64,000 nucleotides of DNA, taken from positions 496,001-560,000 of the forward strand of contig PYIU01000007.1 of assembly GCA_003415625.1 (NCBI GenBank), given 5' to 3'. The position numbers and the translations under genes are program-made. The notes under the pieces were generated by a model. That model was not told the origin of the DNA and made no database searches. It saw nothing but the letters and a program-made list of their open reading frames with translations. Origin of the DNA: Aquanectria penicillioides (taxonomy: Eukaryota > Ascomycota > Sordariomycetes > Hypocreales > Nectriaceae). Shown in pieces: positions 1 through 13,881 of the stretch. Every line of letters begins with the position of its first letter. Position 1 is the first letter of the stretch.

Positions 1-368
1 AGATGAGATTTTGCCGTCCATAATCTCGATCCCCCAACCCCACCACGGCACGAGGATTTACCCCACCTACGACCACTCGAGACTTGCCTCTTTTGACCAG
101 CTTGCGAGATCCATGTGGCCAAGATTGGGAACTAGACGTGTACATGACAAAGCTGGTACCATGTTTAGGGGACTCGTCGCCGATCTGGGCATAATGCCGA
201 TGACAGATGTGGTAGGTACTGGCATCAAGAGCGGGAGCTCCGCGAGACATTTTCGGCCGAGAGCAGTGTGCAACGTATTTAAGCTTCTCTCAATGCCTCT
301 GCTTGGACTCGGTGCATCCTTGCAACTGCAATCAAAATACAAACTGCGCACTCGTTTAAGTGTTAAAG

Positions 369-2084
369 ATGGCCGCTGAGGTTTTCAAGGACCTGACTGC
401 GCCTGACGGCAGCACTTATACCCAGCTGTTAGGTCTCTTTATCAATAACGAGTCGCACGCCGCCAAGTCAAACGAATTTATCACAGTCATCAACCCCACG
501 TCAGTTATACCGCCAGAAAGCCTCTAACCCCCGGTTCTAATTATACCAACAGCGACGAGACCGAAATCGTCAAGGTGCACGCTAGTGGTGCTCAGGACAT
601 TGATGATGCCGTGAAGGCTGCTCGAGCGGCCTTCAAGGGTCCCTGGGGCAGTCTTTCTCCTACGGAGCGAGGAGAGTTGATGCTGAAGTTGGCCAACCTT
701 GCCGAATCAAAGACCAAGGAGATTTCTATTATCGACAACTGGAATAAACGGTGAGTAAGCCACCCCATATCTGTAGTTGACCTTCTGACATCCTCAGGCA
801 AGCGACTTTCCTCTGCCGCTAGTGATGTTTCTGAATTGACTAGTACCCTCCGTCATTATGCTAGCTTCGCCGGCAAGGTGTTCAGTTAAGGTAAGCCTGT
901 AACTTCTCCCTGAACCAGAGGATTATTGACCCTATGTTAAGTCATCAACACCTCCGACAAGAAGTTTGCTTGTACCTCGGTGGAGCCTATTGGCGTCTGC
1001 GGACAGATTATCCCTTGGAACTACCCTCTGGGCATGGCCGCCTGGAAGATCGCCCCAGCCTTGGCTACTGGTAACACTGTAGTGCTCAAGCGTGCTGAAA
1101 AGACTCCCCTCTCAGTCCTTTATTTCGCCACCTTGGTCAAGGAGGCTGGTTTCTCTTCTGGTGTTGTTAATATTGTCAACGGTTTCGGCCGCGTCGCTGG
1201 TGCCTCCCTCGCTGGCCACATGGATGTCGACAAGATTGCCTTTGCTGGATCCACTGCTACTGGCAAGGAGATTGTGAAGCTTGCAGCAAACAACCTTAAG
1301 GAGATGTGCATCGAGTCGGGTGGCAAGTCTGCCGTCATCATCTTTGAGGATGCAGACCTGGACAACGCTGTTAAATGGGCCCATTACGGCAGCATGGCTA
1401 ATCAGGGCCAGATTTGCACTGCTACCAGCAAGATCCTCGTCCACGAGAAGATCTATGACCAGTTTGTCAAGCTCTATGTCGAACACCTCAAGAAGACCTC
1501 CAAGGTCGGCGACCCCTTTGCTGAGGGCACCTTCCAAGGTCCGCAGGTCACCAAGGCGCAGTATGACCGCGTTCTGTCTTACATTGAGACTGGTAAGAGG
1601 GAGGGCGCTAGCGTCGCTGTTGGTGGCAAGCCTTTTGATGGCATGAACGGAAAGGGTTACTTTGTTGAGCCTACCGTCACCAACGTCACCGACAACATGA
1701 CTATTTATCGCGAGGAGATTTTCGGACCTGTCTCTATGCTCTGTCCTTTCTCGACTGATGAGGAGGTCATCAGCCGTGCGAACGATTCCATCTATGGTCT
1801 CGGCGCTGCCATGTTCACTAAGGATATTACCCGTGCTCATGTTCTAGCGAAGCAAATCGAAGCTGGAAGTAAGTGATACCATCGCTCCCTATTGACTGAA
1901 AGACATGTCGCTGATAATTTTCTTCCTTTTAGTGGTCTGGATCAACAGCAATAATGACTCTGATTTCCATATTCCCTTTGGTGGAGTCAAGCAATCCGGA
2001 ATCGGTCGTGAGCTTGGTGAGGCTGGTATTTGCGCATACACTAGCACCAAGGCCGTTCATGTGAACGTGGGCAACTGGCTATAA
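369..2084 (+). pseudogene. NAD(P)+ aldehyde dehydrogenase, disrupted
   Basis: Class 1/2 aldehyde dehydrogenase family, which oxidises aldehydes to acids in the cytosol. Exons read 369-499, 553-about 750, 798-890, 942-1868 and from about 1933 to TAA at 2082-2084. The core is well preserved: IGVCGQIIPWNYPL near 983, the active-site Glu (IESGGK, codon 1313-1315), the catalytic Cys (GQICTAT, codon 1415-1417), and the C-terminal PFGGVKQSG. Two faults are visible. Exon 3 runs into TAA at 887-889 just before a good donor (gtaagc, 891), where the family usually has FGQ before VIN, so CAA became TAA. Splicing at the gtgagt donor (751) also puts exon 3 out of frame, and the expected DNGK motif reads DNWNK. 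I infer a recent pseudogene. An assembly fault or unusual splicing is possible. Family assignment is sure; loss of function is likely. Confidence 0.72.
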
Positions 2085-3009
2085 GATATAGAATTGATCC
2101 AAAATATTAATATTCTGTGCCTATATCTTGATGGTTTCAATTGCGCAGTGCATACATTTTTGGGGGTCTCAATTAGCTTCTCAGCTGGCCATGACCCGCT
2201 TAAAGCCGACGAGCTGTTGCGTTTGCTCACACTCCCTACAAGCACGATCCTTTTCGGTTCAATACCATCCTATGAAACGGTAGATTTTTTTTTTCAAGCC
2301 ACAGCATTGCTTGGGGACTTGGAACGGCATTCCATGACTTTGAACCTTACATAGCTAGCACAGGGCAATGGTTTGACTCGCGACAAGCTCAGTCAAGACG
2401 GAAAATCCAGATGTTGGCGCTAGCATGTTGGGGTTCCACAGGGTCGGCCGCCAGCTCGTTCTGTGTGCAACAATCCAGTGCCAGTGAATTTAAGGAATGA
2501 AGGTTTCAAGACAGGTTACAAACCAATATCGGATCGAAATTTTGCGAAACCTAATCGCAAAAATTTCAAACAGATCTTGAAATTCGGGGTCCCGGCACTC
2601 TCGGATGGAGCCACTTCGAAAGGTCAATTTGGTCATCCTCTGTCATCCTGTGTAAGACGCACCAAGAGTCTTACTAAGGTTTCACCGTTGGTTACTGCGG
2701 GTCTTTGTCAAGAAGAGCCTATCACTCATGCTATGATAACATGTTATATAATCTCGCCTCCGAGCGACACTAGGCCTGAGCCGGAGATCAGCGTTGCGGC
2801 CCTCCGCTTGCTTGCTGCTCTGGAAGACGCATGAGGGGCTGCACCCATGCAACATAGAATTGAGTGGGAAGCGTCGAGGGCTAGGGTTTCTTGGTGTTGG
2901 CATTGCCCGATTACTACACAATGTGTGGTATATATGATGAGCACCGTCCGTATTCTCATGGGCTGGTGATGTTGCTTAGTCTGCCCAAAAACAGAGAGAA
3001 TCCCTCATC
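2085..3009. other. Intergenic region, no gene seen
   Basis: The space between the dehydrogenase and the aquaporin-like gene. Short open frames exist on both strands, but none has a recognisable motif or splice structure. A run of T at about 2285-2296 is the only low-complexity feature. Confidence 0.5.
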
Positions 3010-4122
3010 ATGGGATTTGAATCGACAAACACAATGGCAAACAATCTTGCAACTCTCCCGCACCCGAATTTGCCGGTGTATCGCAACAATATCCATGCAT
3101 TCGCTGGCCGAGTGGGAGCTAACCAAAGCTTTACGACGGAATTCTCAGACGATGGTTCGCTTTTGGAAAAGGAGCCGGATGCGACGCCACTCATGCCCAT
3201 CAGGGAGCTGATGGATTTGCGGCCGCTGCTGCATCCCAATCTATGGAAGGCTGCGATTATTGAGGGCCTTGGCAAGCAATCAATCTCAATAGTCCCGCAT
3301 GGGACTCTTTTTCGTACTCCCCGCTAACGAGCTGTAGGGACGTTGCTGTTAGTCTACATCACCACTTGGGCAAGCACCGCTCCAGCAGCTATTCCCACAC
3401 CACCTACAGCACAACTGGGCAATTTCAACAACGCTGCATTTATAGGCCCTCTAATTGGTGGAATCGCTAATATTTTCTTCCTTTCACTATTCATCACGTC
3501 ATTCGGTGCTGTTTCTGGTGCCCATTTTAATCCTCTCATCACATTCGCCACGTTCTGCGCGCGGCTATGTTCACTACCGCGCATGATCTTGTACGTCTTC
3601 TTCCAGCTAGGAGGTAGTGTGTTGGCTGGCCTTTTAGTGAGAGCTAGTTATGGTACAAGAAACTTTCAGGCTGGAGGCTGCTGGATTTACACCGATCATG
3701 TGCCAGTGAAGGATGCCTTCGTCGTCGAATTTGTCGCGGCCACCATTCTGCTATTTCTTGCTTTTGGAGTTGGTCTGGATCCAAGACAAAGCCAAATCGT
3801 TGGTCCGACCTTGGCTCCCTTCCTTGTCGGGTTAACTATGGGTACCTTGACATTTACGACGGCATATACAAGATACGGATACGGAGGGGCTGGGCTAAAT
3901 CCAGCAAGGTGTTTCGGTGTGTTCGTGGGAAGCAAGTTTCCGTCTTACCACTGGGTGCATTGGTAAGTCATCAACTGGAGCTGGATTAAATTCCATAATG
4001 TCTAATATTCTTTCCCTAGGGTACCGGATTTATTGGCCTGTGTCGTGCACGGAATTTTCTACTGCTTTATTCCTCCTTGGCTGAAGGATAACCCAAGTAC
4101 CAGCAGGCCACCAACCAGGTAA
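3010..4122 (+). CDS. Aquaporin-like major intrinsic protein
   Basis: Predicted membrane channel of the MIP superfamily (water, glycerol or other small neutral solutes), 329 residues. Exons are 3010-3271, 3338-3962 and 4020-4122. Joining exon 1 to exon 2 gives IIEGLGTLLLVYITTW, the usual first helix after a roughly 80-residue cytosolic N terminus. The first intron starts with GC (gcaagc at 3272) and ends ctgtag, a GC-AG intron. The second is a normal gtaagt...ctag. Both pore loops are seen: HFNPL at residues 150-154 replaces the usual NPA by NPL, and GLNPARC keeps NPA at 275-277. Non-standard first boxes are typical of fungal facilitators outside the classic water channels, so the substrate cannot be named. 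No stop or frame break is seen, making this the only clean gene in the first 12 kb. ATG 3031 is an alternative start. Confidence 0.82.
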
Positions 4123-4776
4123 TTTCTCTAAATAAATTTGCCGAGGTTAATTCATTTGTAAATCGGAATTTAAAAAGATGGAGGCCATGATCAACCAGCA
4201 TCAAGAAATAAACCACAACAATGGGGATGGACGAGGCAAGGCGTACATGGCATCGTGGGTCCCACTGGCGCATTAGAATATTCCAGAGACTCAGGGCTAG
4301 ATTCCTCACAAGTTTATTCAATTTTATTGAAATGCTAAAGGACAAGTAGAGCATTCTAGGCCCACTTTCAGCTCTGGGGCTTTAGGTATAGTGTCTTCAA
4401 CCTCTTAGGCGCTGCAACGATAATATATTGCATCAGAAGGATTGTAGTCATTACAAATTATTTGGAGACCTTTCCTTTTATCAATTTGAGTTGCTTTGCA
4501 TTAAAAAATTATCAAGAAACAAGAAGTATGATCTCATTGTGATATCGAGCGGAGCTAAAGTACTCAAATCCTTTCAAGACGCAGGAAGAGTGTTCGACGT
4601 CAAATCAATGTTTTCCTGTCGCCGCATTCATATTACAGCCAGGGTGAACTCATGGAACTCAGGAAAGCTCAAACAGTCGTTCTTCAATGCACAGCCCTCC
4701 GACTCATCTTCCTAGAACATCCTTCCGTCAAGGTATCGTGTCTGTATTCATTGGCGAGTCCTACCATCCCAAGGCT
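4123..4776. other. Intergenic region, no gene seen
   Basis: Lies between the ends of the convergent aquaporin-like gene and esterase remnant. It is AT-rich, with no coding signature beyond short chance frames. Confidence 0.5.
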
Positions 4777-6690
<1,914 letters not shown>

Positions 6691-8536
6691 AATGAAATGC
6701 AAGTAATTGTCTAATAGATATGAGATTTGAACATCTTTGAAAATGATCAGTCATTCGGAGATGGGTTACAACAAGGTCTGACGAGCAATGGATCAGACAA
6801 GAAAATTTAACAGCGAGTTGCCAGCTGTTTATCCATCAGCTCCTTAGAGATGATGCATATCAGAACAATCAAGTGATATTAGCAGAGATACCTCGAGCAT
6901 GGGTTAACTAGCAAGCGAGGAGCCAGCTCCTTGGGGAATGTCTCTCTGTGAGCCTCGCCATCATTTGAGGTCAACATACATGTACCAGGATGTTAATGAG
7001 ATAAGGAGATAAAGAAGCGGCATTTTCCTATTTCGGTACATCCCGTCGTCATGGGTGATATCGTCAGTGAATCAAACTAGGTTCGAAAAAGTATATTCCC
7101 TAATCAAACCCAACAATCGCTGATATGGGGCTGGCCCATTACCTTTGGGTGGCAAGGGAACCTCGCGATCTGACCTAAATAGGCAACTAATTCAGTTGGC
7201 TTCACGTGATGGCTCTTTGTTCACGAAAAGAAAAACCGCATTTCCAACTGACTAGGTAGCCTCCTCCTTAGTCCGCATTTCCAAATAATTACTAATGGCT
7301 TTCTGTATTCTATGTAGCAATTAGGCTTTCGTGCTCGAGGTCAGCTTCCATTGGTCAAATTCCCGATCAGGTTTGTCATCATGTGTTCCACAATATTGAG
7401 AGAAGTTATAGACAGCAAGATGAAAAGTAATTATTGTATTCAACTAGGAATTCCATTCCGAGGGCCTATAATAGTCCGGCTAGTACTGCATATTTCTTTA
7501 GCTTTTTTCTTGCTTCACTTTTCTCTCATTTTGTAGGCATACCCTCATAGAACACAAGGGAAGTCGCCTTGTCATTGGACAAATGCAGCGGCTCTATTGA
7601 ACACCTCTTGCTGAGGCCATGGGATTAAAAGATAGGAGTGCACGCCGCAACCCCATTCCCACTCTCGTAAAAGTACCGCTTGTAACGAGTCTCCTCATTC
7701 ACCGACAATGCTATCGAAGCATCTCAGTTACAACGCTTGCAAGCCTCGTCTAACAGAGTCTGATAGTAATTTGCTGGTTTCGATTCGAAAGATACACACC
7801 TGCTGCCGCCTAAGAAGAGATAGCTTCGACATTCGGTAAGCGAGATATATTGACTAACACTTGACGACATATTTCCAGAATTGTTGAGTCCTGACAACTG
7901 TGCGTGGTTACACTACGCACCAAAGAAGGCCTTGATCTCCGTGTGGGGTTTATTGATAGGCACTTGATGTTTAGAGAACTTGGTTTTGATCCAGTGGCTC
8001 TTGAACGGCGTGAAGCCGAACTACCTCTTCGAAGGGGTCATAGTCGAGGGGTTTGTGGCGAATTGACTACTGTCGCGAGTATAGTGGGTTTTACGCGTGA
8101 CAACGACCTAATCAACTATAGAAACTATGAACATAGTAATGCCTGGTTTATTCATTGATACAACTTTGATTATAAATGATTCGTATCTAGACTTCTAACC
8201 TTTTCAAACCTTGGGAGTGCACAATTACGCCGCGATGGATATCAGGAGATCATGTCCCCTGGATTGGTAATCACGGATGCTTGATGAGTAGTTGACTCGC
8301 TATGATGCCGTTTTAGGCAAGAGCTGGCTCGAACCCAGATGCACCCTGCACGATCCTAATCCGCCCTGATCCGGGGCCTCTCTGCCGATGCAGGCCTGGC
8401 CTAATCACATTCGCTTCCATGCGTCAGGCTTGAGACACCTAGAACAAATTCATACCAGTATTTGGGCCTCATGAAGTGCAGCTTGGGGCTCAATAATTAT
8501 CAACCTGTGCGGAGGACTCGACTTTAATCCTTCAAA
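6691..8536. other. Long intergenic region, no gene seen
   Basis: About 1.8 kb between the divergently placed esterase and OYE remnants. Open frames (for example near 7904-8158) lack motifs, introns or a plausible start context. It probably held two promoters. Confidence 0.45.
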
Positions 8537-8542
8537 TATAAA
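8537..8542 (+). promoter_or_regulatory. Possible TATA box of the OYE-type gene
   Basis: TATAAA lies 126 nt before the ATG at 8663. Position and sequence fit a fungal core promoter, but this is a weak, common motif. Confidence 0.3.
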
Positions 8543-8662
8543 TGTCTTCCTCGTCCCATGACTTCGAATATCAACTAGCACCTTCTTAAACGTTCTGGCT
8601 TTGCTGTATTCCCATTTTAGTTTGTGACAGTTGATCTCACAAACCCCCGTGCATCCCTCAAC

Positions 8663-10039
8663 ATGTCGAAGCCACGATACGGAGAGGTTGAGGTCGATCC
8701 CGCGCCATTGGGGAGGCCTCTTTCCCTCAGCTTTTCTGACCGCACTGCCAAGAATAGGTTTCTCAAGGCCGTCATGACTGAGTGATTGTCTTCTTGGGAC
8801 TTAAAGAACCTTAATAAGCGTGGTTTTCTCTCCCAAGAGATTATCAACGCCTACAAATGGTTTGGCAAGGGTGGTATCGGCACTATTCTCACTGGCAACA
8901 TCATGGTCGACCCCGTCAATATCGAGGGCCCTGGTAATCTCATTATACCATCAAATGCGCCCTTTGAGGGCCCCCGAATGACGGCTTATCGCAGTCTTGC
9001 TCAAGCCGGAAACCATCTTGGCAGTTTGATGATTGGCCAGATCTCCCACGCTGGCCGACAAGTGCAAGAGTATTTCCAAAAGGGCCCTGTTTCCGCCTCC
9101 CCGGTCCATTTGAATAAGGAGGTCTGGGGCATGAAGTTTGCTAAGCCCACGCCGCAACCAAGGGAGAAATCAAAGAACTCATTGGAGCATTCACCCATGC
9201 TGCGGAGTTTTTGCACAAAGCCGGCTTTGACGGCGTAGAGTTACATGGGGCCCACGGATATCCGCTTTCTCAGTTCCTCTCCCAGCGAACGAACCACCGC
9301 ACTGACGAGTACGGCGGAAGCCTCGCCAACAGGGCGCGTATCATTGTAGAAATGGCAACATCTATCCGCGAAAGGGTCCCAGCCTCGACAGGTTTCGTCC
9401 TTGGCATCAAACTGAATTCAGTCGAATTCGACGAAAAGGGATTCTCGCCAGAAGAGTGTGCTGATCTTTGTGTCCTCCTGGAACAAGAATGCCAATTCGA
9501 CTTCGTGGAGCTCTCTGGGGGGCACCTATGAGGACATGGCATTTGAGCACAAGCGCGATTCGACCAAAAAGCGAGAAGCCTTTTTTCTTGAATTTGCCTA
9601 AGCCATCATCCCCATGCTCTCCAAGACCAAGGCGTTCGTCACCGGAGGTTTAGGTGCAGTCGGCACCATGGTCAAGGCCATGGACGTGGTTGATGGCATC
9701 GGGCTGGCCAGGCCGTTCTGTGCAGAGCCCTATCTCGCAAAAGACATATTGGAAGGCAGAGTAAAGACGGGGGCAATCCAGCAAAAGGTTGGCAACCAAG
9801 ACTACGAGTTGAGCGAGACGGTGGCGGGAACTCAGATCCGACGACTAAGCAGAACCCAAGCTCCAATAGATCTAACGTCGGATTTTGTTGTCGAGTGCTT
9901 CCATTAGAGCGCTGAGAAGTGGGAGAAGGTGATGAAAGAAGATGCGGGGAAGATGGAGCGCTATGGTTACGTAGATCTGGAGGGTGTGGACCTGCCTCCA
10001 ATGGGCAGTGGCGATACGTCGAGGGTATCATGGAAATGA
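8663..10039 (+). pseudogene. NADH:flavin oxidoreductase (Old Yellow Enzyme family), disrupted
   Basis: FMN-dependent ene-reductase/NADH oxidase family, TIM-barrel, usually about 400-450 residues. Seen in order: MSKPRYGEVEVDPAPLG start, the KNRFLKAVMTE block, QISHAGRQ, the KAGFDGVELHGAHGYPLSQFLS substrate-binding segment, NHRTDEYGGS, a CVLLEQ region, and the FMN phosphate-binding end GLARPF. Four lesions break it. TGA at 8783-8785 lies where relatives read Arg (CGA to TGA). There is a one-base frame change near 9160-9175. A six-G run near 9519-9525 should be five G to keep SGGTYEDM in frame. A TAA follows LEFA near 9600. It appears intronless. This is a clear pseudogene with an otherwise well-kept sequence, so its loss looks recent. 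Confidence 0.82.
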
Positions 10040-10759
10040 ACATCAACGAGCATTTTTATAAAGAAAATATGTGAGTAAATAGATTATTTAACACTTCTTC
10101 CTCTACATCGCCATTGTTGTTTCGTATAGAACAATGACCAAGATCTTAGATGGCCTGCTACCAAGAGATGTACGAGTCTTGGTTGACTTACAGCACCAAC
10201 CAAACTAAATCAGGACCCAGGATAGGCTGGGGCCCAAATGAGTCAACCATGACCTAACAGCATGAATCAGGTTGCCCAATGTCTGTCAAATCAGCCGGGG
10301 AGGACCAATGTACTTTCTCTCCCCTTGCCCCAAAACCCATCATCCAAGGGAGAGAGACCTGGCGTAGCGGACCCGATCCACCACTTTTACTCACATCCAA
10401 GGTATCTACCAGGTGAAAAATACGTAAAAAGAAATACACATGAGAAATAAGACCATAATCGTTGGAGCCTCGCACTCCTAGCAAGCCTATCTAGATAAAC
10501 ACTAACGACTACCGAGGTCGTCCCTACTAAAACTTTAGTGGTTTGGTACCCCTCCCCATCTCCTCATCGGTTGGCATGAGCCTAGCGCCCTAAAGGGCCT
10601 AAACAATAGCTGCACACACTGTGGCAGATCTGGGAGCCGGCCTACCCCAAACCACCAATCGTTTATTTGTGCCTTACATCCATCCCCCATCGTCCTAAAT
10701 TCCTGTTTCACTGCCCGAAACCAGGCCATTTCTTCCCCAGTTCACGATCGCCCTCAACC
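10040..10759. other. Intergenic region before the Zn2Cys6 regulator
   Basis: No gene seen. The sequence just before 10760 becomes C-rich, as in fungal 5' leaders. Confidence 0.45.
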
Positions 10760-12217
10760 ATGAAACCACTTTACCGCGTCCGCTTTGCAGTCGACCCCAA
10801 GTACCAGAGCGCAGTTGATTCAGCACCTTCTGCGAGTGTTGCAGTATCCTGCTCGCCCCCTCCATCAAGCTGGGCATCGAAACAGCTCGTGAAGAAGGCC
10901 TGGGTCAAGAGCAACAGCGGATGCAAGGAGTGCAGACTGCGGCGTGTCAAATGCGACGAAACGTTCCCCGTGTGTCTCCGTTGCCAGCGGCGGGGCTCAG
11001 TATGTCTCGCTGCCCCGCCGCCGACGCAACAGCACGCTAAAATGCCGTGGATTGAACGGCCAACAAGCGAGCCGTGGCCAGGCGTGGTGAAGCCTAACAA
11101 GAGGTTGCTGAATTGCTGGCTCGAGAAGTCGAGTCGAACGATGAGCCTTAATTCAGATCCAGTCAACAACCCGTTGTCATTTCCGCTCATGGAGCATCTC
11201 CTTTCCACACCGTCGCTGGTCCATGCTGTTCAGAGCCTGAGTGCCGGCCAGGAACACTTCTTCGACAAGTCAAGCTTGAACACGTGCCTAGAGGAGCGCG
11301 GCCTCGCGCTCGAGTCATTGCGATAGGAATTCCAGGATCCAGGACAAATCAAGTCTGCGTCAGCGCTCACCGTCTTCGTGCTCGGCATGTCGTGGTCCTG
11401 GACCGAGGACCACCCTCGCTGCTACGGTAAAGAGCGTCTCCTTGGCGCAAGAGCCTTGGTGGACAAAATGATGGTAGATGAGAAGAGGCAATCTGATCCA
11501 TTAATCCAGTTCATCCTCGGGTGGTATTTATACTGGGACATGGCCTGTTCCTTCATTGCAGAACCAAACGATATACCACCATTAGATGCTGTTGCGACAC
11601 AAACGACGCAGTTGACCTTTCATTCCATGATCGGTTTTTCAGCCGAGCTGCTATATTTACTTGCCCGTTTGGGTCGCCACTGTCGAAAGGTCCTATTAAC
11701 GGGGATGAAGGACCCAGCCCTTGAATACATTCTTCAAGAACAGCTGCTCGCGTGGAAGCCCGTCCATACAGATCAGAATCTGGTTGATCTCAGCAACGCC
11801 TATAGAAATCAGGGCTTAATAATGCTCTATCAGATCTGCGGGCGTCTAGATCAACCTGAAGACCGGCCCGTATCGTATTGGGAAGTTGGGCTAGACACTG
11901 GCGAAGACAGCAGTCCTATAATACGGTCGCTAGCATTAGAGAGCTTGGATGGACTGTTCCAAACTCCCCCTAGTGCTCCATGCTTTAATTTTTATTCAAT
12001 AATATGGCTCACAACTGGCGCAGAGCTCCTGCAAGATGATGGATTGAGAGAGAAAGTCAAGGATCGGTTCAGGGCGATATACTCTACGAACCGCATCACG
12101 GTCAACTTGTGGGTCATCGATCTGCTGAAGGAGTTGTGGGAATGGAGGGATAGCGGTGTGCACGTTTCATGGCTTGAACTTTTGCTATCTAAAGAGTGGA
12201 CATTTATTTTTGCGTAG
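10760..12217 (+). pseudogene. Zn2Cys6 transcription factor with one in-frame stop
   Basis: Fungal binuclear zinc-cluster regulator of 485 codons counted through the stop. The cluster is intact: C55-x2-C58-x6-C65-x6-C72-x2-C75-x6-C82, with the basic run RLRRVKCDE. The C-terminal part resembles the fungal-specific regulatory region (DUF3468-like), with helices around the WSWTEDHP block and a final LWEWRDSG segment. At codon 189 a TAG (11324-11326) interrupts an otherwise continuous frame. Relatives would be expected to read Gln, and CAG to TAG is a single C-to-T change. I found no GT-AG intron that removes it without breaking the frame. If translated, the first 188 residues would give a DNA-binding stub. 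It is uncertain whether this is a dead gene, a strain-specific null allele or a sequence error. ATG 10760 was chosen because it opens the frame before the cluster. Confidence 0.72.
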
Positions 12218-13166
12218 CACCGAGAAGCATACGTAGAGCTTTCACTGTGTTCTTCAGTCACGAAATGTGTCATGGTGTGTGTGCGTCTTGTTCCTCAAAG
12301 CAAATAGACGTGGCCTTACCCTAGAGCCATGAGATGGATGTGTACAATGCCAGCGATGACCGGACAGGCTAACATGGCCAATGGGAGGCGAATGAATTGA
12401 GTGCTAAAAATACGCCACTACAAACACTGTACTTTCACGTGGTATTGTGAAATGTGCCCAAGATCCTTGGATCAATGCACCCAAGGTGGTTGAAAAGGCG
12501 GACGAAAATGACACGGTTTTCAACTGCTAAATCACTCAATGGCAAAGTGTTGAGTGTGATTACCTGGCGTTACCTTGTAGGAGCAATCGGATCATTCATT
12601 ATCTACTGGAGTAATATGGCCCAACTCTCGTCATGTTGCGGCAAGTCCAGCAGTGAGATGTTTGTGTCAACACACTGTCTCGGGTCTGAGGTTTGGGCGA
12701 GCGTGGAACAGGGATGGAGGATCCAATCAGCGGCAAAAGCCGGGACAAGACAGGCTCAGGACGGCTGGGCAGCGGGCGGGCAGACGAAGGCAATTGGGCA
12801 CCTGGCCGGTGAGTGGGTGACACGGCATGGGGGGCGCAACTCTCAGTGGTCGTCGCTGTGAAGCGGAACTGAAGCGTGAAGGCGGACGAGGTGAAGAAGC
12901 GTGGCTGGTGAGGTGGTTGCGACATGTCACTTTGAACGCCGAGTTCAAGGCGGACGTGGTTTGGGGGGTTTAGGCGCTAAAACGAGTGTGGATGACACCC
13001 AAAGGGGCGGAACAAATAGGAACCAGGCGGGCGTCGCTCAGAAGGGGAATGGTATGGTTGGGGTAAATCAAGATTGACGGACGATGGTGGTGTGTGCCCC
13101 CCGTTCTGCGTCGTGCGGCGGTGGGAGCTGAGCCTCTGCGGATTTGCCCCTTCCGGCTGAAACGGA

Positions 13167-13207
13167 GAGCATCATAGAGCATCGTGGAGCACCGGGGAGC
13201 ATCGCGG
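13167..13207. repeat. Imperfect tandem repeat with GAGCATCG-like units
   Basis: Four near copies of a 10-13 nt unit beginning GAGCA(T/C)C follow one another. Related GAGCATCGC and GGCATGAAA units continue to about 13266. Function unknown. Confidence 0.55.
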
Positions 13208-13852
13208 AACATGAGAGGCATGAAAATGGCATAGACGAGGCATGAAAGAACACGGCAGAGCATCGCATTGGGCATCCATCTCCCGTCTCCGGCTCTGGCC
13301 CGGCTCTGGTCTGGCGGCCTCAGGAACCCGAGAGAACGAACCTGAGAGAAACCCGAGGGACCTGGCGGCACTGCCCAGGCGGCAAGACGATCTCTTAGGC
13401 GTCGGACGAATTGGCGCATCGAGAAATGCTCACGTGGAACGAATGAGGGAGCAAAGAATATGACGGGTGACTTGCGAAGGGGAAATGGAACGGCGTAGAA
13501 ACAGATGGCGAGGGGCAGGACAGCGCATGAGGTCGGGTAGTGACGTCCATCTTGCGATTGTCAAGGTACCGATCTGGTTGAGGTGAAGTCTGATTCGAGA
13601 GAGGAGGAGAACGAGGAGGAGTTTGAGGTTGAAGGCCACGAGGGCCATGAGGGGCGTGGGCGAGCACCGGCTACGTGCCCAAAGTGCGTGCGTGTGAGGC
13701 GTGAGGTGAACATGTGGTGATGAAGCCGTGTCGAGGCACGATAACGGTTCATATGCTCATGTCTTAGTGGTTGAGTGGTTCCAACGGTCGCCAGCCAGCC
13801 GGGATGGGGCCTGAGAGAGCCTAAAATAAGGTACCCGACCGCCATGTCCAAG

Positions 13853-13881
13853 GCCTTACCTGACCTTACCTGGCCTTACCC
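13853..13881. repeat. Short tandem repeat of CCTTACC-type units
   Basis: Three successive CCTTACC units spaced by TGA or TGG. Could be a regulatory cluster or slippage product. Confidence 0.5.

Noticed and set aside
1112..1840. 242-codon minus-strand frame opposite the aldehyde dehydrogenase
   Set aside because: Antisense shadow of a strongly biased coding exon; the plus frame carries all family motifs.
3343..3966. A separate short channel gene starting at 3343
   Set aside because: It starts at TTG, and a GC-AG intron joins it in phase to the upstream exon to form a full MIP protein.
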